Positions 6,851 through 11,036 of a stretch of DNA of 11,036 nucleotides are shown here, in pieces. How positions within the stretch are numbered: the stretch's first letter is position 1; the number at the start of each line of letters is the position of its first letter. This DNA comes from Candidatus Woesearchaeota archaeon CG07_land_8_20_14_0_80_44_23 (lineage in GTDB: Archaea > Nanobdellota > Nanobdellia > Woesearchaeales > 0-14-0-80-44-23). The notes beneath the pieces were generated by a model. That model saw nothing but the letters and a program-made list of their open reading frames with translations. It was not told the origin of the DNA and did no database searches. Both the position numbers and the translations under genes were made by a program. The stretch covers positions 5,190 through 16,225 of the forward strand of contig PEXD01000010.1 in NCBI GenBank assembly GCA_002779235.1. The letters run 5' to 3'.

Positions 6851-8005
6851 ATGGACAAGATAATCAGGGAATATCAGGGAAAGCTTCCAAACAGCATACT
6901 TGAAGAGGTTAAGGCAGGCCTGCCCTCGACTCTCTCGGAGTCGAGGCTCAGGAAGATAATGGAAAAAACCCTTGAGGAATATGAGGCGGCTCAGATAGAC
7001 GCTGGCGAGGCAGTGGGGCTGGTAAGCGCAGAATCCATAGGCGAGCCGGGAACCCAGATGACGCTGAACACATTCCACTTCGCTGGGGTCGCAGAGATGA
7101 ATGTTACCACAGGACTGCCGAGAGTCATAGAAATTCTCGACGCCAGGGGCACCATAAAGACCCCGATGATGGAGATTTACCTTAAAGAGCCATACAGCAA
7201 AGGCAAGGACATAAAAAAGATTGCAATGAAGATAAAGGAGGCAAAGCTTTCCGAGGTTGCAAAGGAATTCTCAATAGACATCGCAGAAAACGCAGTGGGG
7301 ATGAGGATAAGCAGGGAAACGCTTTCCGAATATAATTTGACAGAGGAAAAAGTCAAGGATGCGATAAAATCAGCTGCAAAGGGCGTCTCTGTAAAGAGCA
7401 GGGAAGATAAGGGAAGCGGCGAGCTCATAATCCTGGTCAAGACCAAGGAGGAGGGCTCTGACCTCAACGAGCTCTACAAGCTCAAGGACAAGATAAAGGG
7501 CACATTCCTCGGCGGCATAAAGGGAATTGCATATGTGCTCCCTGTCAAGAGAGGCGAGGAATTCCTGATAATGACATCGGGCACCAACCTCAAGGAGGTG
7601 CTCGAGCTCGACTTCGTGGACAGGCAGAAGACAACAAGCAACGACATATTTGAGGTTAACAGGGTACTGGGAATAGAGGCGACAAGGCAGGCGATAATAA
7701 ATGAGACCCTCAATGTCATGAGGGCGCAGGGGCTCAACGTCGACATAAGGCATCTGATGCTCGTCGCCGACACAATGTGCTCCACAGGAGTTGTCAAGGG
7801 CATAACAAGATACGGCGTGATAAAGGACAAGGCGAGCATACTTGCAAAGGCCTCATTCGAGACCCCCCTGAAGCACATAGCCCAGGCGAGCATGCTCGGC
7901 GCCTCGGACAACCTGAACTCTGTGATAGAGAACGTCATGATAAACCAGCCCGTGCCCCTCGGCACCGGGCTTCCAAAGCTTTTGACAAAATTTAAAAAAG
8001 AATGA
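6851..8005 (+). CDS. rpoA2: DNA-directed RNA polymerase subunit A'' (C-terminal part of A)
   Basis: This 384-residue protein completes the largest subunit, supplying the trigger loop, jaw and C-terminal clamp. The segment AVGLVSAESIGEPGTQMTLN (about residues 54-73), followed by TFHFAGV, is the trigger-loop signature of the family. Further family segments are LPRVIEILDAR (about 89-99) and, near the C-terminus, LMLVADTMCSTG and TPLKHIAQASMLGASDNLN. I prefer ATG 6851, with GGTGG at 6841-6845 as ribosome-binding site. A GTG at 6842 is in frame and would add three residues. Only a few nucleotides separate it from the rpoA1 stop, so translation is probably coupled. Confidence 0.96.
   Translation: MDKIIREYQGKLPNSILEEVKAGLPSTLSESRLRKIMEKTLEEYEAAQIDAGEAVGLVSAESIGEPGTQMTLNTFHFAGVAEMNVTTGLPRVIEILDARGTIKTPMMEIYLKEPYSKGKDIKKIAMKIKEAKLSEVAKEFSIDIAENAVGMRISRETLSEYNLTEEKVKDAIKSAAKGVSVKSREDKGSGELIILVKTKEEGSDLNELYKLKDKIKGTFLGGIKGIAYVLPVKRGEEFLIMTSGTNLKEVLELDFVDRQKTTSNDIFEVNRVLGIEATRQAIINETLNVMRAQGLNVDIRHLMLVADTMCSTGVVKGITRYGVIKDKASILAKASFETPLKHIAQASMLGASDNLNSVIENVMINQPVPLGTGLPKLLTKFKKE
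7991..7998 (+). promoter_or_regulatory. Possible internal promoter for the L30e-nusA-rps12 part
   Basis: TTTAAAAA within the last codons of rpoA2 would place a start near 8021, before the L30e ribosome-binding site GGAGG at 8031-8035. It is a composition-level match only, and lysine and phenylalanine codons alone could create it. An internal promoter would allow ribosomal protein output to be adjusted separately from polymerase. Confidence 0.25.
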
Positions 8006-8045
8006 GCAAAAAGCGCTGAAAATCATTTTTGGAGGAATATAAAAA

Positions 8046-8321
8046 ATGGCAGATGGAGAAGACCAGATTGCGGAGATAAAGAAGAACCTCAAGGAAGACA
8101 AGATTGTTATAGGGACCAAGGAAGTCATGAGAGAGCTCCAGAAGGGAGGGCTTTCAAAGATATTCTTCGCCTCAAACCCCTCAGCCAAGACAGAGGGGGA
8201 CATCTCAAGCTATGCAAGAGTTATTGGCTGCCCGACAGAAAAGCTGGCCATCCCGAACGACGAGCTTGGAACAGTTTGCAAGAAGCAGTTCTTTATCTCT
8301 GTAGTGGGAATAAAAAAGTAA
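8046..8321 (+). CDS. rpl30e: Ribosomal protein L30e
   Basis: This 91-residue protein is the archaeal/eukaryotic large-subunit ribosomal protein L30e, a member of the L7Ae/L30e RNA-binding fold that recognises kink-turn-like RNA. Typical segments are KIVIGTKEVMRELQKGG (about 19-35), the RNA-facing KIFFASNPS, and the C-terminal ELGTVCKKQFFISVVGI. The length is close to the usual 95-100 residues. The ATG start has a strong GGAGG ribosome-binding site at 8031-8035. In archaea this gene commonly sits directly after rpoA2 and before nusA, as it does here. Confidence 0.95.
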   Translation: MADGEDQIAEIKKNLKEDKIVIGTKEVMRELQKGGLSKIFFASNPSAKTEGDISSYARVIGCPTEKLAIPNDELGTVCKKQFFISVVGIKK

Positions 8322-8336
8322 ATTTTGTTGTTTAAA

Positions 8337-8756
8337 ATGCAAAGGATTGTATACAACATTCAGCTCATGAACTTTATGCGCTTCTTTGAGAACGCAACAG
8401 GCGCAAAGGCCAGGGACTGCTTTCTTGAGAAGAGCGGCATGCTCGTCTTCGTTGTGAAAGAGGGAGAAATAGGGAAGGCAATAGGAAGGGGCGGCTCAAA
8501 CATAAGGAAGCTCGAGGGAAACCTCAAGCGAAAGATTAAAATAGTAGAGTTTAATCCAGAGGTAACCGAATTTGCGAGGAATCTCATCATGCCGCTGCGG
8601 GCCGAGGGCATCGAGCTGCGCGAGGGCGTGCTTTACATAAAGGGAGAGGACACAAAGGTCAGGGGGATGCTGATAGGGCGCGACTCCCAGAACCTGAAAA
8701 ATTATGAGGAGATAATCAAGAGATATTTCAACATAGAAAAGATAAGGGTCATATAG
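8337..8756 (+). CDS. nusA: NusA-like transcription factor with two KH domains
   Basis: This 139-residue protein is the short archaeal NusA-like factor, which keeps only the two KH RNA-binding domains and lacks the N-terminal polymerase-binding and S1 domains of bacterial NusA. The first KH loop is GRGG at residues 50-53 within EIGKAIGRGGSNIRKLEG. The second is GRDS at 114-117, where the last Gly of the GXXG loop is replaced by Ser. The family start LMNFMRFFENATGAKARDC lies near the N-terminus. I chose ATG 8337 over an upstream TTG (8325), which would sit 4 nt after the L30e stop; an ATG at 8370 is also possible. No clear ribosome-binding site precedes it, suggesting re-initiation after L30e. 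Confidence 0.93.
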   Translation: MQRIVYNIQLMNFMRFFENATGAKARDCFLEKSGMLVFVVKEGEIGKAIGRGGSNIRKLEGNLKRKIKIVEFNPEVTEFARNLIMPLRAEGIELREGVLYIKGEDTKVRGMLIGRDSQNLKNYEEIIKRYFNIEKIRVI

Positions 8757-8767
8757 GTAAAAAAAGA

Positions 8768-9211
8768 ATGTCGCACACGCACAAGTCATCAGGGCTTTTT
8801 TTGGGAAGCAAGATAAAGAAGACAAGGGCAAAGTTCAGGTGGAACAAGAAGTGGTATGTCAGGAAGATGCTTGAGCTCAAGAGGAAGTCAGACCCGCTCG
8901 GGGGAGCGTCCCAGGCAAAGGGAATCATACTTGAAAAGGTGCAGATAGAGGCAAAACAGCCGAACTCCGCCATGAGAAAATGCGTAAGGGTGCAGCTGAT
9001 AAAGAATGGAAAACAGATAACGGCATTCTGCCCTGGAGACGGCGCAATCAAGCTCATGGACGAGCACGACGAGGTCCTCATCGAATCCATCAACGGAAAG
9101 ATGGGAAGGGCAAAAGGCGACCTCTCAGGCATCAGGTGGCAGGTTATGAAGGTCAACGGGCAGAGCTTAGATGCACTCAGGCACGGAAAGATAGAGAAGG
9201 CCAGAAAGTAA
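8768..9211 (+). CDS. rps12: Ribosomal protein uS12
   Basis: This 147-residue protein is the archaeal form of the decoding-centre protein S12. It shows GGASQAKGIILEKVQIEAKQ (45-64), then the signature PNSAMRKC (65-72), and PGDGAI (89-94) followed by DEHDEV. The second decoding-centre loop reads GDLSGIRW at about 117-124. Related S12 proteins have proline where S120 stands (the DLPGVR motif of bacteria and GD[I/L]PG of archaea). The codon is TCA, one base from the proline codon CCA. ATG 8768 follows nusA by 11 nt with only a weak GGT upstream. It is the last gene of the operon; rps7 and elongation factor genes, which often follow in archaea, are absent. Confidence 0.95.
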   Translation: MSHTHKSSGLFLGSKIKKTRAKFRWNKKWYVRKMLELKRKSDPLGGASQAKGIILEKVQIEAKQPNSAMRKCVRVQLIKNGKQITAFCPGDGAIKLMDEHDEVLIESINGKMGRAKGDLSGIRWQVMKVNGQSLDALRHGKIEKARK

Positions 9212-9238
9212 AACTTTCTTCTCAATTATTTTTTTATT
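9212..9238 (+). terminator. T-rich terminator after rps12
   Basis: Immediately after the stop codon come the pyrimidine-rich CTTTCTTCTC and a run of seven T residues at 9229-9235. Archaeal termination commonly relies on such T tracts without a hairpin. The sequence TTCTCAATTATTTTTTT here recurs exactly at 10830-10846. Confidence 0.65.
9219..9235 (+). repeat. 17-nt direct repeat, left copy
   Basis: TTCTCAATTATTTTTTT is identical to 10830-10846 in the same orientation. The left copy lies inside the rps12 terminator. The copies bracket a 1.6-kb AT-rich segment with atypical codon use, which is compatible with target-site or attachment-site duplication. The T tract is low complexity, so the informative part is TTCTCAATTA. 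Confidence 0.6.
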
Positions 9239-9276
9239 GATAAAATTCTAAATTTATTATTAGAATACATTCTTTG

Positions 9277-9305
9277 TATTAAACGTAACAAGAGTACGTT
9301 TAATA
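9277..9305. repeat. Perfect 11-bp inverted repeat with 7-nt spacer
   Basis: TATTAAACGTA (9277-9287) and TACGTTTAATA (9295-9305) are exact reverse complements around ACAAGAG. It lies about 95 nt upstream of the 206-codon gene. It could be an operator for a dimeric regulator, a mobile-element end or an RNA hairpin. A shorter inverted pair, ATTCTAA/TTAGAAT, lies just to its left at about 9245-9266. Confidence 0.6.
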
Positions 9306-9306
9306 A

Positions 9307-9345
9307 ATGTTAAACTCAATAAATTTGAAGTTCTAACGAAACGGA
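9307..9345. repeat. Imperfect inverted repeat, left arm (flanks the 206-codon gene)
   Basis: Read on the minus strand this arm shares, in order, CGTTTC, GTTA, GAAC, the 12-nt ACTTCAAATTTA (9331-9320) and GAGTTTAACA (9317-9308) with plus-strand 10059-10144. The right arm has insertions, the largest being about 40 nt with its own hairpin. The order of matching blocks is preserved, which argues against chance AT-rich matches. Confidence 0.5.
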
Positions 9346-9370
9346 AGAGAGGAATTTTCATACAAATACA

Positions 9371-9378
9371 TTTAAATA
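9371..9378 (+). promoter_or_regulatory. TATA box of the 206-codon gene (leaderless transcript)
   Basis: TTTAAATA is centred 26-27 nt before the ATG at 9401, the canonical distance from an archaeal TATA box to the transcription start. This predicts an mRNA beginning at or next to the start codon. The absence of a good ribosome-binding site close to the ATG fits a leaderless message. Confidence 0.6.
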
Positions 9379-9400
9379 GATATATCCACAAAGGTTTAAT

Positions 9401-10021
9401 ATGCACATTAATGAATTTTGGTATAGTACCAATCAAAAAGATTGGTTAAACGCGTTAGACAACTATTGGGCGTCTATTGGCGAAAATAATATTCAACTAG
9501 AACAAGAGATGGATAATCTAGAACCAAATAATGTACAAAATATGAATCAACAAGAATGGTATAACTTTCTACTAAACAAATATTTTAGATGGAAATACCA
9601 ACCAAATAGGTATGCCACAACTACAAAATATTTTAAAAAGTATCAAGAAGAAAATAGGCTAAATGAACTTTATGACATTAAAAATCAGATATTTGCTTTT
9701 GATAAAGAAAACATTATGTTAGGTCTTAAAATAAAAATTGAGGGAATGGGAGTACCTGGGCGGTCAGGATTATTATCTCTACTTTTCCCGAACTATTTTG
9801 GAACGGTTGATCAGTTTGTTGTAAAGGCATTAAGAAATATTGAAGATCTTCCGGAAAAAGAGCAATTACTAAGAATGAAGCCAGAAAAATTAGAAATTGA
9901 TGACGGAGTAATTCTCATTAAGATCATGAGGCAGAAAAGTATAGAATTAAATAATATGTTTGGAACTAATTTTTGGACTCCTAGAAAGATTGATATGATT
10001 TTGTGGTCTTGTAGAGATTAA
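9401..10021 (+). CDS. Conserved protein of unknown function with HhH-GPD-like motif
   Basis: This 206-residue protein has no assigned function that I know. The N-terminal half is aromatic-rich (W7, W15, W23, W53, W64) and contains YFRWKYQPNRYATTTKYF (61-78). The central block GMGVPGRSGLLSLLFP (115-130), then FGTVDQFVVKAL (133-144), resembles the hairpin plus Gly/Pro loop and aspartate (D137) of helix-hairpin-helix GPD DNA glycosylases, without the [4Fe-4S] cysteines or an obvious catalytic lysine. The C-terminus FWTPRKIDMILW (191-202) is also familiar from a widespread uncharacterised family. A DNA-binding or base-excision role is inference only. Its AT-rich codons, with ATT common for isoleucine, differ from the ATA-preferring operon upstream and suggest separate ancestry. 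No signal peptide or membrane segment is visible. Confidence 0.8.
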   Translation: MHINEFWYSTNQKDWLNALDNYWASIGENNIQLEQEMDNLEPNNVQNMNQQEWYNFLLNKYFRWKYQPNRYATTTKYFKKYQEENRLNELYDIKNQIFAFDKENIMLGLKIKIEGMGVPGRSGLLSLLFPNYFGTVDQFVVKALRNIEDLPEKEQLLRMKPEKLEIDDGVILIKIMRQKSIELNNMFGTNFWTPRKIDMILWSCRD

Positions 10022-10058
10022 ACGGAAAACTATAATTCTATTCTTGTTATTTATGTAT

Positions 10059-10144
10059 CGTTTCACTCAGTTAATAGAACGGACTTCAAATTTAATCTGC
10101 GAATGCAGGTTTTCAGAACTTCGTAACTGAAAACGAGTTTAACA
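10059..10144. repeat. Imperfect inverted repeat, right arm
   Basis: This is the counterpart of 9307-9345. Matching blocks are CGTTTC (10059-10064), GTTA, GAAC, ACTTCAAATTTA (10083-10094) and GAGTTTAACA (10135-10144). Compared with the left arm it carries small insertions and one of about 40 nt that contains a hairpin. Confidence 0.5.
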
Positions 10145-10230
10145 GGGTTTAAAGGAAAATTATGTTGCTAAAATGCCAAGCGTTTTCCCGAATTTCTCTA
10201 AATTAAATTCCGATGTTAAATTCAATTCAG

Positions 10231-10236
10231 AAAAAA
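10231..10236 (-). terminator. Possible T-tract terminator for the toxin operon
   Basis: Six consecutive A residues on the plus strand (T on the transcript strand) occur 6 nt after the toxin stop codon, which is suitable for archaeal T-tract termination of the minus-strand operon. Confidence 0.4.
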
Positions 10237-10242
10237 CTTTAT

Positions 10243-10533
10243 TTACTCAGTTGAATCTTGGGCGCTCCGGTAAATCCTGTCATGATGGTCAAAATCGTAG
10301 AATACTACCTTGTTCTCGGATTCCAAATATTTAAACAACAGAACAAACGGCCCTTTAATATGAACTCTTTTTAAGTCCTGAAGCGGTTTTCTCAGATTTT
10401 TGTAATGATTGACATCTTCGCAGTTCAGGATTTCGTCAATTTTTCCCATAAGAGCATCATAAGTGACTTTATCCCGCTTGCAAAGCCTGATTAGTTTGGC
10501 TTTCAGACCGTCTTCTATTGAGAATTTACGCAT
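10243..10533 (-). CDS. RelE/ParE-superfamily toxin
   Basis: This 96-residue protein looks like the toxin of a type II toxin-antitoxin pair. It has the length and layout of the RelE/ParE fold: N-terminal helices (LKAKLIRLCKRDKVTYDALM), a linker with NLRKPLQDL, then strands LKRVHIKGPFVLLF (54-67) and VVFYDFDHHDRIYR (76-89). Members of the RelE branch cut mRNA at the ribosome using basic and aromatic residues near the C-terminus; here H83, H84, R86, Y88 and R89 are candidates. I start at ATG 10533, giving an 8-nt overlap with the antitoxin stop; a TTG at 10539 is in frame. The overlap implies translational coupling. Whether it is RelE-like (ribonuclease) or ParE-like (gyrase poison) is not settled by sequence. 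Confidence 0.8.
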   Translation of the reverse strand: MRKFSIEDGLKAKLIRLCKRDKVTYDALMGKIDEILNCEDVNHYKNLRKPLQDLKRVHIKGPFVLLFKYLESENKVVFYDFDHHDRIYRSAQDSTE

Positions 10534-10771
10534 TTTCAATCTCTTTTCTTAATTCAGAGAGATTCTTATAACTGGTGAATTTTCCTTTCTTTTCTATATT
10601 CCTTATCTTCTGAACATATTCGGGCCTTAATTCAGGCTCCAGAAGCTCTTCCTCATATTTACCAATGACAAAATTCACAGCGTCAGATTTATTCTTAAGA
10701 CCGAACTTGCCTTTAACAATTGTTAAAAGCCTGTCTTCACGCTCCCCTAAATTCACAATTGCCTGAACCAT
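10526..10771 (-). CDS. Ribbon-helix-helix antitoxin, DUF2683-like
   Basis: This 81-residue protein fits archaeal antitoxins of the DUF2683 type. The N-terminal strand MVQAIVNLGE and helices containing VKGKFGLKNKSDAVNFVI match a ribbon-helix-helix DNA-binding domain. EEELLEPELRPEYVQKI in the middle is the most recognisable family segment. The C-terminal tail GKFTSYKNLSELRKEIENA is the likely toxin-binding part. It is the first gene of the minus-strand pair and overlaps the toxin start. AGGTGA lies about 7 nt upstream of the ATG. Such antitoxins usually repress their own promoter as a dimer; the AT-rich region upstream would be the operator, though I see no clear operator palindrome. Confidence 0.82.
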   Translation of the reverse strand: MVQAIVNLGEREDRLLTIVKGKFGLKNKSDAVNFVIGKYEEELLEPELRPEYVQKIRNIEKKGKFTSYKNLSELRKEIENA

Positions 10772-10815
10772 ATAAAATCACCTTTCATAATAATTTATAA
10801 CAAAATATAATGTTT

Positions 10816-10826
10816 TATTATATAAA
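10816..10826 (-). promoter_or_regulatory. TATA box of the antitoxin-toxin operon
   Basis: On the minus strand the region reads CTTTATATAATAAAAC, a strong TATA-type element about 50 nt upstream of the antitoxin ATG, giving a leader of roughly 25 nt that contains the AGGTGA ribosome-binding site. A second candidate, TTATAAATT near 10792-10800, would give a leaderless message but is less consistent with that site. Confidence 0.5.
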
Positions 10827-10829
10827 GCT

Positions 10830-10846
10830 TTCTCAATTATTTTTTT
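10830..10846 (+). repeat. 17-nt direct repeat, right copy
   Basis: Exact copy of 9219-9235, with one extra T following and then ATG instead of ATT. It lies between the antitoxin promoter and the hairpin cluster, so it marks the right edge of the AT-rich gene-bearing segment. Confidence 0.6.
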
Positions 10847-10853
10847 TATGCAG

Positions 10854-10899
10854 AAAAGCGGCAAAACTCCAATCTTTAGATTGGAGATAAGCCGCTTTT
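10854..10899. repeat. Two-tier perfect hairpin
   Basis: AAAAGCGGC (10854-10862) pairs with GCCGCTTTT (10891-10899). Inside it, after a symmetric 4-by-4 internal loop, CTCCAATC (10867-10874) pairs with GATTGGAG (10879-10886) around the loop TTTA. All 17 base pairs are Watson-Crick. Confidence 0.75.
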
Positions 10900-10900
10900 A

Positions 10901-10931
10901 GCACAAAAAATTGCTAAAGCAATTTTTGTGC
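10901..10931. repeat. 13-bp hairpin with one bulged A
   Basis: GCACAAAAAATTGC (10901-10914) pairs with GCAATTTTTGTGC (10919-10931) around the loop TAAA, with a single extra A on the left arm. It starts two bases after the previous hairpin. Confidence 0.75.
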
Positions 10932-11013
10932 CCCAGAAATGCTGTGCATTCAAAGAAACGCTTGGGCGTTTCTTGAACAAGAAATTCTTTTAGAATTTCT
11001 TTGTTTCTCTGGG
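10932..11013. repeat. Four-way junction-like element with three hairpins
   Basis: CCCAGA (10932-10937) pairs with TCTGGG (11008-11013) and encloses three hairpins. These are AATGC/GCATT (10938-10950), AAGAAACGC/GCGTTTCTT (10953-10974) and AAGAAATTC/GAATTTCTT (10979-11001). The last two share the lower stem AAGAAA/TTTCTT, but their top three pairs differ by compensating changes (CGC/GCG versus TTC/GAA). The flanking sequence to 11036 (CTTTAGTGCGGAGTAGGACG and the last bases) holds no ORF that I can support. Confidence 0.65.
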
Positions 11014-11036
11014 CTTTAGTGCGGAGTAGGACGCTC

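Larger units (their letters stand above)
10022..10242. other. Convergent intergenic region rich in inverted repeats
   Basis: This lies between the stop codons of the 206-codon gene (+) and the toxin gene (-). It holds the right arm of the imperfect inverted repeat (10059-10144). It also contains an 8-bp hairpin, GTTTTCAG/CTGAAAAC, at about 10109-10134, T-rich stretches that may terminate the plus-strand gene (about 10031-10055), and ATGTTAAATTCAAT (10213-10226), which matches 9307-9320 directly with one mismatch. I see no credible ORF or RNA gene. Confidence 0.5.

Noticed and set aside
4224..8005. Intein or frameshift in the A subunit genes
   Set aside because: The A'/A'' break is the normal archaeal gene split, and both proteins are full length with continuous family motifs.
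10854..11013. CRISPR array
   Set aside because: The palindromic units differ in sequence and spacing; there is no constant repeat alternating with unique spacers.
10854..11036. Integron attC site or group II intron end
   Set aside because: No attC core sites, no conserved group II domain V hairpin and no reverse transcriptase or integrase are visible; the hairpin pattern alone is not sufficient.

Overview
This window looks like a conserved archaeal chromosome segment that runs directly into a small AT-rich accessory region. The archaeal evidence is the RNA polymerase gene set (subunit H, a B subunit split into B'' and B', an A subunit split into A' and A''), followed by ribosomal protein L30e, a NusA-like KH protein and ribosomal protein uS12. 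Two of the three tRNA genes carry introns, and one intron sits at a bulge-helix-bulge in the D loop. A split rpoB is typical of many euryarchaeal-type lineages. I cannot name the phylum from the sequence alone. The operon strongly prefers AGG for arginine and ATA for isoleucine.

Layout: (1) 5-127, an intron-containing tRNA-Tyr on the minus strand, with a TATA box near 158-165. (2) 128-386, a gene-poor spacer. (3) 387-584, tRNA-Asp and an intron-containing tRNA-Lys on the plus strand, separated by only 7 T residues. (4) 623-9211, a tight plus-strand operon rpoH-rpoB2-rpoB1-rpoA1-rpoA2-rpl30e-nusA-rps12. (5) A T-rich terminator at 9212-9238. (6) 9240-10830, an AT-rich segment holding one conserved protein of unknown function with an HhH-GPD-like motif (+) and a convergent antitoxin/toxin pair (-). 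(7) 10849-11036, a dense cluster of nearly perfect hairpins that runs towards the window end with no recognisable ORF.

The operon couples transcription machinery (the catalytic core subunits, plus a NusA-like protein that probably acts in elongation or termination) to translation (L30e, uS12). In many archaea this operon continues with rps7 and elongation factor genes. Here it stops after rps12 and the composition changes sharply.

The most interesting signals lie at that break. A perfect 17-nt direct repeat is present in the rps12 terminator (9219-9235) and again 1.6 kb later (10830-10846), bracketing the foreign-looking segment. A long imperfect inverted repeat brackets the 206-codon gene. 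The right-hand hairpin cluster includes two adjacent hairpins whose tips differ by compensating changes, which suggests selected structure. Together these suggest an insertion at the operon terminator, but no transposase or integrase is visible in the window. Other points worth checking are the D-loop intron with a textbook bulge-helix-bulge in tRNA-Lys, C instead of U at position 55 of the same tRNA, and a serine replacing a near-universal proline in a decoding-centre loop of uS12.
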